Of a DNA stretch of 32,483 bases, positions 1 through 8,500 are shown in pieces. The stretch lies in contig CAVAWX010000010.1 of assembly GCA_963592385.1 (NCBI GenBank), positions 1-32,483 on the forward strand, given 5' to 3'. The notes beneath the pieces were generated by a model, which saw nothing but the letters and a program-made list of their open reading frames with translations, did no database searches and was not told the DNA's origin. A program made the position numbers and the translations under genes. Numbering within the stretch: the first letter of the stretch is position 1; every line of letters starts with the position of its first letter. This DNA is from CAVAWX01 sp963592385 (lineage in GTDB: Bacteria; Actinomycetota; Coriobacteriia; Coriobacteriales; QAMH01).

Positions 1-1552
1 CGGTCAGGGTGTAGTCGCCGTCCGTCTTCACCGTGGTCGCCTTGTCGCCTGCGACCGTATAGCCATCCGCGGGCACCGCGCTCCCGTCGGCCGCGGTCAC
101 GGAAGCAACTGCCTTCCGCTGCTCCGAGCCGCTGTAGACGAGCGACGTGGCGTCGAGCGTGACCGAGGCGAGCTGCGCCTGCGCGATCTCGAACTGGAAC
201 ACCTTCTTGCTGTCGGCGTAGGCGCCGAGGCCCTCGACCGTGACGGTCGCGGTGCCGGCGTCCGTGTTGTCCGCGTAGGAGACCGTGTAGTCGCTGCCGG
301 CGACAAGGCCCGCCGGCATGCCGACGAGCGCGGGGGTCTTGGCCTGGCCGTCGTAGACGTAGCCCCCGGCGGGCAGGTTCAACGAGACGCCCGTGAAGTC
401 GATGTCGCTCTTGGTGGGCTCGTCGCCCACGAGGCGGTTCCACACCGGCACGGAGATGGCGGACGTGCCGCCGAACACGTAGCAGTTGGCCTTGAGCTTG
501 TCGCGGTTGGGGTCGACGGCCGCCTTGATGGCCGCCTCCTTGATCTCGGACTTCTTGTTGTTGTCGTCGGCCAGGATGATGATGGAGTTCTGCTTGCCCA
601 GCAGCGCCGCCCCGGCCAGGGCGTCCTGGTAGGCGTCGCCGCGGGCCACGCCCATGTGCTCGACGGTCATGCCGGACGCCAGGCAGAAGTCGGCCACGAC
701 CCTGGAAGTGCCGTAGGCCGTATTGCCCGCCAGGCGCTTCGCGTTCGGCACCTTGTCCTCCTCGGAGGCGTTGACGACGGCCGTGCCGCCGACGATGAGC
801 GTGCGGGTGAAATCGTCCGCCTCAAGCGTGTAGAGCGTGGAAGAAGACAGCGTGCCGTCCTTGCCGGCCGCCAGGAAGATGGGCGCCTTCTTGGCGTAGG
901 CGTACGGCGCGATCGACAGCGCGTCCTGGAAGCCGGCGCTCGTGGCCACCACGGCGTCGCCCGTGTCGCCCCAGCCGCCGTGCGTCACGCCATATTTGTA
1001 GATGGCGTTTGCCGTGCCGACCGCGGTGTTGCCCGCCACGCGGTCGACCGTGGCGCCGAGGGCCTCTATCTGCGAGACGACGTAGCCGGAGACCGCGGAG
1101 GTGCCGCCGACCACGACGACCTTCTTCACGCTCTTGGAGACGAGCAACGATATCGTCTGCGGGGAAAGGCTCGACGGGTCGGTCATGAGAATCGGGCAGT
1201 CCAGCACGCCGGCAAGGCCCGTGGCGGACAAGGCGTCCCAGTAGCCCTTGTCCGTGGCCACGATGGCGTACTCGGAGCTGTCCCAGCCCTCGTTCACGAC
1301 CTTCTTCATCGTGCCCAGCGTGGTGTAGCCGGCCAGACGCGTCCACACCTTGGACTCCTTGGCCTCGGTGGACGCCTACTGCGCCGAAGCGGCAAGGGCC
1401 GCCACCGGCACCCCGACGGCCAGCACGGCCGCAACGACGGCGGCCAGCCCCAGCGCGAATGCCTTGCGCGGGCGGGCCTTCCTCGTGCTGCCCTTCGCGG
1501 CGCTGCCCGTTGCAGCGCTTCCGTTTGTACCCTCTACGTTGAATCTGCCCAT
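1..1552 (-). pseudogene. Secreted cell-wall-binding repeat 2 (CWB2) surface protein, 5' part, with in-frame TAG; continues past window start
   Basis: The minus-strand ATG at 1552 follows a purine-rich GGGGAGAGG ribosome-binding stretch. It opens a 58-residue stretch: a basic N-terminus (RKARPRK), a hydrophobic core (about residues 31-55, ending VAALAASAQ), then TAG at 1378-1376. Beyond the TAG the same frame stays open to the window edge and encodes VWTRLAG..TLGTM, then CWB2 (PF04122-type) repeats with VVVVGGTSAVS, TLIVGGTAVV and CYVFGGTSAISVPVWNRLVGDE. About two YDG-type repeats follow (VYDGQAKTPALVGMPAGL). The domain order matches the giant paralog at 5507-13869. Aligning the two, the TAG falls where the paralog has Lys in AQKQS, and TAG is one base from AAG. 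CWB2 repeats bind secondary cell-wall polymers non-covalently. With the stop, only a signal peptide would be made. A sequencing error cannot be excluded, and the gene's 3' end lies outside the window. Confidence 0.75.
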
Positions 1553-1810
1553 GTCGTGTCCGCCTCTCCCCTCGCGGCGACGTTGAAAAACACGCCAAAT
1601 CGAGTTGGCGAAAACCCCGCTCGCACGCGGCCGGCTCTTCGCCCATATACGGCACGCATTGAACCATACGCGTGAAAACGCGAACCCAGCAGCCCGAAAA
1701 CACCCAAATACTCCATATGGGGGACACAGAAAAACGGCACCCCAACTCGTAGTAGGAGCTGGGGTGCCGCAGGTAGCCCGTACGGGGCTTCGCCACAAAA
1801 CACTTCACGT

Positions 1811-2054
1811 ACAGCAGCACCTCAACCCGATAGTGAGGGGTTGAGGTGCTGTGATTGAAAATGAAGATTTTATTCCGTTCGGGAACTGAGGGCGTGGGAT
1901 GGCGCAGATAGCCCCGCACAGGCCGCCCGCATACAGCAACACCCCAACCCAATAGTGAGGGGTTGAGGTGCTGTGATTAAAAATGAAGATTTTATTTTCG
2001 TTCGGGAGCTGAGGGCGTGGGATGGCGCAGATAGCCCCGCACAGGCCGCCCGAG
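1811..2054. repeat. Tandem duplication of a 122-bp hairpin-bearing unit
   Basis: Copy 1 is 1811-1932 and copy 2 is 1933-2054. Both run ACAGCA, stem-loop, GTGATT, AAAATGAAGATTTTATT, GTTCGGGA, CTGAGGGCGTGGGATGGCGCAG, then ATAGCCCCGCACAGGCCGCCCG. The stem in copy 1 is a perfect 14-bp inverted repeat with a short AT-rich loop. In copy 2 the right arm is intact and the left arm carries substitutions, so copy 1 looks like the better-preserved unit. The AT-rich middle contrasts with the GC-rich flanks. Confidence 0.8.
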
Positions 2055-2124
2055 CGCACTAGGTGCGCGAGGTAGAAGGCCGTACGGGGCTAGATGCGCT
2101 ATATCCACGTCCTCAGTGCGCGAC

Positions 2125-2148
2125 CTTGGGGCCCGTACAGGGCCCCAG
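2125..2148 (-). terminator. Possible terminator of the por operon
   Basis: The arms GGGGCCC (2128-2134) and GGGCCCC (2140-2146) enclose a GTACA loop, and a T:A pair extends the stem. It starts about 20 bp after the porB stop codon on the minus strand. There is no clear T-tract. It also matches the GCCCGTACGGGGC motif repeated in the spacer, so it may be a repeat relic rather than a dedicated terminator. Confidence 0.45.
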
Positions 2149-2166
2149 ACGCAGTGCCTCAGCCCC

Positions 2167-3102
2167 TCACTCGTAGAGGGCACACTGGCGCTCGATGAAA
2201 TGGTAGTACTCGTCGCACTCGTCCTGCAGCTGCTTCAGCAGCTCCTCGTTGCCGGGCTTGAAGAGGTGCTTGAAACGCCCTTGCGGCTTCAGGTAGTCGA
2301 CCAGCGGTTTGCGCTCGCCGCGGATCGGGGTCATGCTCCACTCGCCGTGGTCGACCTCGAACAGCGGCCACGCGCCGGTCTCGACGGCCAGCCGCGCGAT
2401 CTCGACCGTGGAGTCGGCCGGGATGCGCCAGCCGCGCGGGCAGGGCGCGAGCACGCACAGAAACGCCGGCCCCTTCACCGCGAAGGCCTTCTCCGCCTTC
2501 TTCGTCAAATCGCGCCAGTTGCCGATGGACGCCTGCGCCGCATACGGAATGTGGTGCGCCGCCATGATGGTGGTCAAATCCTTGCGCACCTGCTGCTTGC
2601 CCTGCAGCTCCGAGCCGACCTCCGAGGTGGTGGCCCAGGCGCCGTGCGGCGTGGCCGACGAGCGCTGGATGCCCGTGTTCATGTACGCGTTGTTGTCGTA
2701 GCAGACGTAGACCATGTCGTGCCCGCGCTCCATCGCGCCGGACAGGCTCTGGAAGCCGATGTCGTAGGTGCCGCCGTCGCCGCCGAACGCGCAGAACTTG
2801 ATCTCCTTGTCCGCCGGGATCTTGCCCGCGCGCTTCAGGCCGCAAAACGCCGCCTCGACGCCGGACATGGTCGCGCCCGCGTTGGCGAACGCGTTGTGGA
2901 TGAAGGAGGTGTCCCAGCTGGAATACGGATAGACGGTCGTCGAGACCTCCAGGCAGCCGGTCGCGCTGCCGCAGACCACCGGGGCGTCGCCCGCGCCCAT
3001 GAGCACCTGGCGCACGCAAATCGACGCGCCGCAGCCCGCGCACAGGCGATGCCCGCCGGCAAGGCGCTGGGGAAGTGCAGAAAGTTCCTTGATGTTAGCC
3101 AT
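2167..3102 (-). CDS. porB: Pyruvate:ferredoxin oxidoreductase, beta subunit
   Basis: This 311-residue protein is the thiamine-pyrophosphate-binding subunit of the four-subunit pyruvate:ferredoxin oxidoreductase. The complex oxidises pyruvate and CoA to acetyl-CoA and CO2 and reduces ferredoxin in the cytoplasm. CAGC at residues 21-24, plus later cysteines including the one in APCPRGW, fits the proximal 4Fe-4S cluster. GDGGTYDIGFQSLSGAMERG followed by YDNNAYMNTG is the TPP/Mg2+ motif of this family. The length is normal for PorB. It is the last gene of porC-porD-porA-porB, 18 bp after porA, with an AAGGGGAGAAGCGAC leader before the ATG. The closest alternative is another 2-oxoacid oxidoreductase beta subunit; pyruvate specificity rests on the PorA features. 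Confidence 0.95.
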   Translation of the reverse strand: MANIKELSALPQRLAGGHRLCAGCGASICVRQVLMGAGDAPVVCGSATGCLEVSTTVYPYSSWDTSFIHNAFANAGATMSGVEAAFCGLKRAGKIPADKEIKFCAFGGDGGTYDIGFQSLSGAMERGHDMVYVCYDNNAYMNTGIQRSSATPHGAWATTSEVGSELQGKQQVRKDLTTIMAAHHIPYAAQASIGNWRDLTKKAEKAFAVKGPAFLCVLAPCPRGWRIPADSTVEIARLAVETGAWPLFEVDHGEWSMTPIRGERKPLVDYLKPQGRFKHLFKPGNEELLKQLQDECDEYYHFIERQCALYE

Positions 3103-3120
3103 GTCGCTTCTCCCCTTTCC

Positions 3121-4305
3121 TTATCGATATCCCAGATAGCCGGTCGCCGCGTCGAGCTTGCCCGCCGCGAGCTTCGCCAGATCGGAGTAGACCTGCTCCA
3201 TCTGCGCGCAGGTGACGTCGTGGCCGCCCAGGCCGTACACGTAGTTCTTCAGCGGGATGGTCTTGCCGGCCGCGTAGAGCGCCGCAGCCACCTCGTGCCC
3301 CACGGGCGCGAACTGGCCGGAGAAGTTGTCGGAGCGGTCGAGCACCGCCACCGCCTTCGCGCCGGACAGCGCCGCCACGAGCTCTTCGGCCGGGAAGGGA
3401 CGCAGCACGCGGATGCGCGCGACGCCGGCCTTCACCCCTTGCTCGCGCAGCTCGCGGGCCACGTGCCGCGCGTTGCCCGCGCACGAGCCCAACACCACGA
3501 TGGTGAACTCGGCGTCCTCGCAGCCGTAGCAGTCCACGAAGTCGAAGGGGCGGCCGCAGATCTTGGCCCACTCGTCGCCGATCTTCTTCACCACGGGCTT
3601 GCTCGCCTCGGCCACGTCGCGCAGGGCCTTGTGCAGCTCGAAGTAGGTGTCCTGGTCGGCAAACGACCCGTGCGTGACGGGATTGTCGGTGTCGAGCAGC
3701 GGATAGATCGCCTTGTTCTCGCCGACGAACTTCTTCACCGTCGCGTCGTCCATCAGCTCGCAGCGCTCCATCGCGTGCGTGGTGATGAAGCCGTCGAGCG
3801 TCGTCATGACGGGCAGGCGCACCGCCGCGTCCTCGGCCACGCGGATCGAGATCAGGGTGTTGTCGTAGGCCTCCTGCGCCGTCTCGGCGAAAAAGAGCAG
3901 CCAGCCCGTGTCGCGCGCGCCCATGACGTCGGAGTGGTCGCCGTGGATGTTGATGGGCGCGGACAGGGCGCGGTTGGCGTTGGCCATGACGATGGGCAGG
4001 CGCATGCCGGCCGCGATGTGCAGCTCTTCCCACATGTAGGCCAGGCCCTGGCTCGAGGTCGCGGTGAAGGTGCGGGCGCCGGCCGCCGACGAGCCGATGC
4101 ACGCGCTCATGGACGAATGCTCGGACTCGACCGCCACGAACTCCGTGTGCACACGCCCGTTGGCCACGTGCTTGGCGAAGCCCTCGACGATGGTCGTCTG
4201 CGGGGTGATGGGGTACGCGCACACGACATCCGGGTCTGCCTGGCGGAAGGCCTCGCACACCATCTGGTTGCCGGTCGCGGAAAGCACCGTTTGCTTTGCT
4301 GCCAT
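3121..4305 (-). CDS. porA: Pyruvate:ferredoxin oxidoreductase, alpha subunit
   Basis: This 394-residue alpha subunit carries the pyrimidine-binding and CoA-facing domains. The N-terminus (ATGNQMVCEAFRQADPD, AYPITPQTTI) and the segment RALSAPINIHGDHSDVM..RDTGW are hallmarks of pyruvate-type enzymes; 2-oxoglutarate-type enzymes differ in the second motif. The C-terminal half contains VVLGSCAGNARHVARELREQG and a DRSDNFSGQFAPVGHEV segment typical of PorA. I chose the ATG at 4305 because GGAGGCGAAG lies just upstream and because porD stops 2 bp before it. The longer upstream open frame lies in a different reading frame from porD and is spurious. The tight spacing implies one transcript with porC, porD and porB. 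Confidence 0.95.
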   Translation of the reverse strand: MAAKQTVLSATGNQMVCEAFRQADPDVVCAYPITPQTTIVEGFAKHVANGRVHTEFVAVESEHSSMSACIGSSAAGARTFTATSSQGLAYMWEELHIAAGMRLPIVMANANRALSAPINIHGDHSDVMGARDTGWLLFFAETAQEAYDNTLISIRVAEDAAVRLPVMTTLDGFITTHAMERCELMDDATVKKFVGENKAIYPLLDTDNPVTHGSFADQDTYFELHKALRDVAEASKPVVKKIGDEWAKICGRPFDFVDCYGCEDAEFTIVVLGSCAGNARHVARELREQGVKAGVARIRVLRPFPAEELVAALSGAKAVAVLDRSDNFSGQFAPVGHEVAAALYAAGKTIPLKNYVYGLGGHDVTCAQMEQVYSDLAKLAAGKLDAATGYLGYR

Positions 4306-4307
4306 GT

Positions 4308-4631
4308 CTACTTCGCCTCCTTCGCTTCGGACTCGAGGATCATGTGCAGGGCGCCGAACTTGCATTCCTTCACGCAGATGCCGCAGCCCTTGCAGTGGTC
4401 GTAGTCGATGCCAACCATCTGGCCGTCTTTGACGATGATGGATGAATCGGGGCACATCACCCAGCACAGCATGCAGCTCGTGCAGGTGTCCACGTCCCAG
4501 ACCGGGCGCTCGGCACGCCAGCCGCCCGTGATGTAGTCCTTCGAGTTGCCGGCCTCGATCTCGACCGCGCCGATGGGGAACTCGGCCGCCTTCCACTCGT
4601 GGACCTTGGAAACGTCCCAATGCTTCGTCAT
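4308..4631 (-). CDS. porD: Pyruvate:ferredoxin oxidoreductase, delta (2x4Fe-4S ferredoxin-like) subunit
   Basis: This 107-residue electron-transfer subunit has two complete 4Fe-4S motifs in the C-terminal half: CTSCMLCWVMCP and CKGCGICVKECK. They form the intramolecular wire from the TPP site to ferredoxin. The N-terminal 45 residues (TKHWDVSKVHEWKAAEFP..) match the usual PorD lead-in. The ATG overlaps the porC stop (ATGA), so translation is probably coupled. The stop lies 2 bp before porA. Confidence 0.95.
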   Translation of the reverse strand: MTKHWDVSKVHEWKAAEFPIGAVEIEAGNSKDYITGGWRAERPVWDVDTCTSCMLCWVMCPDSSIIVKDGQMVGIDYDHCKGCGICVKECKFGALHMILESEAKEAK

Positions 4632-5203
4632 GCCGTCTGCACCTCCTCGTACGCGCGCTCAACGCTCTTCAGGTTCGCGTCGATGATCTCTTGGGTGAAC
4701 TTCGCACCGAAGGTGCTGGTCAAGTGCTCGGTGAAGGAGTCGAGCGGCACGACGCCCGTGACCTTGCTGACGGCCGCGACCATCGGCGTGTTGGGGATGT
4801 TGCGCTTGATGGTCTGCATGGCGATGCCGGTCGCGTCCACCGTCGCCACCGTGATGTCGTCGGCCACGCCCAGCTTCTTGCGCGCCTCGGCCGGCGTCAT
4901 CGTCGTGTTCAAGACGACGGAGCCGCCCGCCTCGATGCCCGCCGTCACGTCCTCGATGTCGAGCAGCGTGTCGTCGAGCACCACGACGATCTGCGGGTTC
5001 GTGATGTTGTTGTGCACCTCGATGGGCTCGTCGCACACGCGGGTGAACGCCTTCAGAGGGGCACCCGTGCGCTCCGGTCCGTACTCGGGCATGGCCTGCA
5101 TGTAGCGGCCCTGCGAGAGCGCGGTCTCGGCCACGAGCTTGGCTGCGGTCACAGCCCCCTGTCCTGCTCGGGCATGCCAGCGGATCTCGGTCAGTTTTGC
5201 CAT
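4628..5203 (-). CDS. porC: Pyruvate:ferredoxin oxidoreductase, gamma subunit
   Basis: This 191-residue gamma subunit is the first gene of the operon. EIRWHARAGQGAVTAAKLVAE at the N-terminus and MPEYGPERTGAPLKAFTRV are signature blocks of the POR/KOR gamma domain. The ATG at 5203 is preferred because AAAGGAGAG precedes it at good spacing; an in-frame ATG at 5263 would add a non-conserved leader with no ribosome site. In one-chain enzymes the same four parts are fused; separate genes in the order gamma-delta-alpha-beta are common in archaea and some anaerobic bacteria. The symbol porG is also used. Confidence 0.93.
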   Translation of the reverse strand: MAKLTEIRWHARAGQGAVTAAKLVAETALSQGRYMQAMPEYGPERTGAPLKAFTRVCDEPIEVHNNITNPQIVVVLDDTLLDIEDVTAGIEAGGSVVLNTTMTPAEARKKLGVADDITVATVDATGIAMQTIKRNIPNTPMVAAVSKVTGVVPLDSFTEHLTSTFGAKFTQEIIDANLKSVERAYEEVQTA

Positions 5204-5277
5204 CGGGTCTCTCCTTTCCTCTCGTTTATCTATGGTAAAGATAAAAGCATCCCACGCGAACATGGGTTTCGGGATAG

Positions 5278-5305
5278 ATTATGCGAGGGTGAAGGGGGCG
5301 CACAA
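5278..5305 (-). promoter_or_regulatory. Possible por operon promoter
   Basis: On the minus strand TTGTGC (5305-5300) and CATAAT (5283-5278) are separated by 16 bp, close to a housekeeping promoter. The start of transcription would lie about 70 bp upstream of porC. No experimental support; a short AT-rich stretch at 5220-5245 offers alternatives. Confidence 0.4.
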
Positions 5306-5382
5306 GCGGGCAAACCGCCCAGAGGGCAAATGCCGCCGTAGGCGTGCCGCAAAAGCGGTGGACGCTGCAGTGGCGGCATGTA

Positions 5383-5411
5383 GCGCCGCGCCCCTGGGAG
5401 GGGCGCGGCGC
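5383..5411 (-). terminator. Perfect GC-rich stem-loop after the giant surface-protein gene
   Basis: The arms GCGCCGCGCCCCT (5383-5395) and AGGGGCGCGGCGC (5399-5411) form 13 uninterrupted base pairs around a 3-nt loop. It lies about 95 bp after the stop codon of the surface-protein gene and before the por promoter, so a terminator role is likely. No T-tract follows. Confidence 0.5.
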
Positions 5412-5506
5412 AGCAAACGCGAAGCATGGCGGCACAGGTGCGGGTCGTGCAAGCGCCGGCGGGACGCGGGCGATGCCGCTGTCCCACCGGCGCGAAGGCT
5501 GCGGAC

Positions 5507-8500
5507 CTACATGGAAAAAGCGGGGTGTACAACGAAGAGATAGCCCGCACCGATGCAATCGCTGCGCACTTTTCCTTCATCGCCGTGCACGTGCGCGAAA
5601 CTTCCTGCGCTCGTCGAAACCGGGGAACGCTCCATCAAATAGGTTCTAGTGTTACTGGAGGAGGCAGAGGCGGCAAAGCCCTCCGAGCGCGTGTAATGCC
5701 CGTTCACGAGGGCGGAGTTGTTGCCCGTGCCGACGGAGAGGGCCTTGTACCATCCGTACTGGCCGCCGTGGTCGCCCTCGTAGTAGATGGAATCCGTGGA
5801 CCCCGTGATCTCGTTGTAGGACAGCAGCCACAGCTTGTCGGAGGTCTCGTCCACCGTCGTGTCGTCCTTGCCGCCGATGGTGTACTTGCCCACCGCCAGG
5901 ACGTCGTCCAGGTAGCCCTGCTCGAAGTTCGCGTAGGCCGCGCCGCCCTCGGAGAGCGTGGCCCGCAGCTCGCAGGCCTCCCAGCCGCCGGCGTTCGTGC
6001 TCTTGCTGTTCATGAAGTAGGCGGTGGGCAGGGCGTGGACCATCTCGAAGGTGAGGGTCGTGCCGTCGCCGCCGTGCGCGCCCACCTGCACGACGCGCGA
6101 CTCCACGTAGCGCTCGTCGAAGGCGAGCGGCCTGTCCTCCCGGTAGAGGGTGTAGAGGTGGTACTTGTCCGCCTGCATCAGGGCCGTCCACTCGTCCTGG
6201 CGCGTCGTCTCGACGCCGGCCGCGATCTCGGCCTTCAAGTCCGCCACGGCCGACTTCACCGCCGCGTTGTCCTTGTAGACGTCAGCCGCGCCGGCATCCC
6301 CCGCCTCGGGGCTGCTGTAGTCGGCGTTCGCGGCGGTCGCCGCCGCCACGTCGGCGGAGGCGCTGGAGGCCTTGTTGGAGGTGGTGCATTTCTTCGACGG
6401 CGCCATCCAGTACGAGCCCAGCGACTCGTCGATCCAGTGGGCGTAGAGGTTCACGGTCGCCCCCGCGCCAGCCTGCGTCTTCGAGGTGGAGGTGGACGCG
6501 TCGGTGTACATCTCCACCGCCTTGGCGGAGCTGTTCTCGGCGTTGCCGTCCACCTTCGAGAGGTCGTGGCCGTCGACGTAGGTGAGGGTCGTCACGTTCT
6601 TCGCGCCGGCCGTCACGGTGCTGGCCGCGCTCGTCAGCTCCGTGTCGGGCGTGCCCAGCGTCCAGAAGGCGAAGCGCGTGCCGGACGGCGCGGTGAAGGC
6701 GTTGGCCGTGAGCGTCTGGTTCTTGGAGCCCAGGTAGATCTTCTGCGAGTAGGTGGCCGACCCGTACGCGTCGTCGCCCTCACCCGTGCCTGAGGAGAGC
6801 GTGCCGCCGTTGGCGTGGTAGACGACCTTGTAGACGGCCGAGACCTTCGTGGAGACCTTGACCTCGGCGGGCTTGTAGTTCGCGTCCGAGGAGGTGAAGA
6901 CCGCCGTGTAGCTGTAGGTGCCCGCAGACGACGAGACCGCGGTGGAGCCGCCGTCCTTCCACTCGAGGGTGCCGGGATAGCCGTCCGGCAGGGAGGGCAG
7001 CGCCACCTCGGAGAGCTTCTGGCCGGTCTCGGCGACGGTCGCCAGGCCGGAGGGCTTCATGGAGTCCGGCATGTCGGCCTGGGCTATCGTCCAGGTGCCG
7101 GCGCAGACGCCGGTGTAGTTGCCGGAGGCCGCGGCCCAGGCGCTGTAGGCGCCGGCGTTGGTGCCGGACGTCGCCCCCACCACCGCGAAGCTCGCGGCGG
7201 GCACGGCCTTCACGGGCGAGGCGGCGGTCCCTATCGGCTCCTTCAGCGTGAGCGTCGCGTCTCCCGCCTGGATGGCGGAGCCGGTGTAGGCCGTGCCGTC
7301 GGCGGCGAAGGTGAGCGTCGCCTCCGAGACGTCGAGGGGCTTGATGGAGAACGTGGCGCTCGCGGAGCCCGTGAGGTTGCCCTTCAGCGTCACGGTGGCC
7401 GTGGCGGTGCCGGCGTTCGTGTTGTTGCTGTAGGAGACGTCGTAATCGGACGCGGGGAGCGCCGCGTCGTCGTAGGTCACGGCCGCGCCCGGCTGCTTCT
7501 CCGTGGCGTCGTACGTGCACTCGGCGTAGTCGAGAGCGACGGAGAGCTTCGCGGAGTCGGCCGCGGCGGCCGCGATCGACCAGGACGCAGCCGAGCTCGT
7601 GCCCGTGTAGTTGCCCTTGCCCGAGACGGTCAGGCTGTAGCCCGCCCCCACCGCGGTGCCCGTGTTCCCGGCCACGGTGTAGTCCGCGGACGCGTCGAGC
7701 ACCTTGCCGTCCAGGATGACCTTCGACACCTTCTTCGTCTGCTCGGAGCCGGTCCAGACGAGCTGCGCGCCGTCGAGGACGACCTCGGCGGACGAGAGGT
7801 CGGCCGGGTCGATGGTGAAGCCCGCCTCGGCGCTCGCGGCGCTGTAGTTGCCCTTCAGGGTGACGGTGGCCTTGGCGGTGCCGGCGTTCGTGTTGTCCGT
7901 GTAGGACAGGTCGTAGTCGGCCGCGGAGAGCGTCGTGCCGTCGTATGCCACGGTGGCGGCCGGCTCGTGGGCGCCGCCGTCGTAGGTGTAGGAGGTCGTG
8001 TCCAGGCTCACGGATATCTTGGACGCGTCGGCCGCGACGGGCGCGATGGTCCAGCCGCCCTCGACGGTGCCGGCGAAGTTGCCCGTGCCGGTCGCCCAGG
8101 CGCTGTAGGCGCCGGCGTCGGTGGCGGAGGTCGCGCCCGTGAGGGAGAAGTCGGACGCCGCGAGCTTCTTGGCGCCGCCCGGAAGCGCCGCCTTCAGCTC
8201 GAGCGTCGCCTCGCCCGCCTTTATCTCGGAGCCCGTGTAGGCCGCGTTGTCGTTGGCGAAGGCGAGCGTGGCGTTGTCCGCGCTGAGGGTGTAGGGCTTC
8301 ACCTGGAAGTCGATGGACTTCGTGCCCGTGCGGTTGCCCTTCAGCGTCACGGTGGCCGTGGCGGTGCCGGCGTTCACGTTGTTCTTGTAGGAGACGTCGT
8401 AGTCGGTGCCCTCGGCGAGGCCGTCCAGCCCGGTGACGGCCGGCTTCTTCTCCGTGCCGTCGTAGACCTGCGAGCCCGCGTCGGAAAGGCCCACGCCGTC

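Larger units (their letters stand above)
1553..2166. repeat. Intergenic mosaic of hairpin repeats between porB and the CWB2 gene
   Basis: This 614-bp gene-free spacer contains three long stem-loops: 1736-1768 (arms GGCACCCCAACTC and GAGCTGGGGTGCC), 1814-1850 (perfect arms CAGCACCTCAACCC and GGGTTGAGGTGCTG) and 1935-1973 (decayed left arm). Two tandem units of about 122 bp run 1811-1932 and 1933-2054 and differ at only a few bases. A GCCCGTACGGGGC-like motif recurs near 1773, 1911, 2031, 2079 and 2130. A smaller perfect hairpin, GCGCAC-TAG-GTGCGC, lies at 2054-2068. Short open frames here repeat the peptide GYLRHP only because the DNA repeats, so none is called as a gene. The spacer must also hold the promoter of the CWB2 gene, but I see no convincing one. 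Confidence 0.75.
5204..5506. other. Spacer upstream of the por operon and downstream of the giant surface-protein gene
   Basis: These 303 bp contain no convincing gene. They hold a putative por promoter (5278-5305), an inverted repeat TTTATC/GATAAA at about 5225-5244 beside the por ribosome site, and a GC-rich perfect hairpin (5383-5411) suited to ending the upstream gene. Open frames here are short and show no family features. Confidence 0.6.

Noticed and set aside
1376..1378. TAG read as pyrrolysine or another programmed recoding signal
   Set aside because: No pyl genes or downstream recoding structure are visible here. The codon is not at a catalytic site, and a single substitution from AAG explains it.
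822..1952. 376-codon minus-strand open frame over the CWB2 gene and the hairpin repeats
   Set aside because: Wrong frame relative to the CWB2 domains. Its repeated GYLRHP peptide only mirrors the DNA repeats.
1811..2054. CRISPR array
   Set aside because: There are only two long units that differ from each other, with no unique spacers and no cas genes.
2116..4404. 762-codon plus-strand open frame over porB and porA
   Set aside because: Shadow of the por genes, low-complexity composition and no motif.
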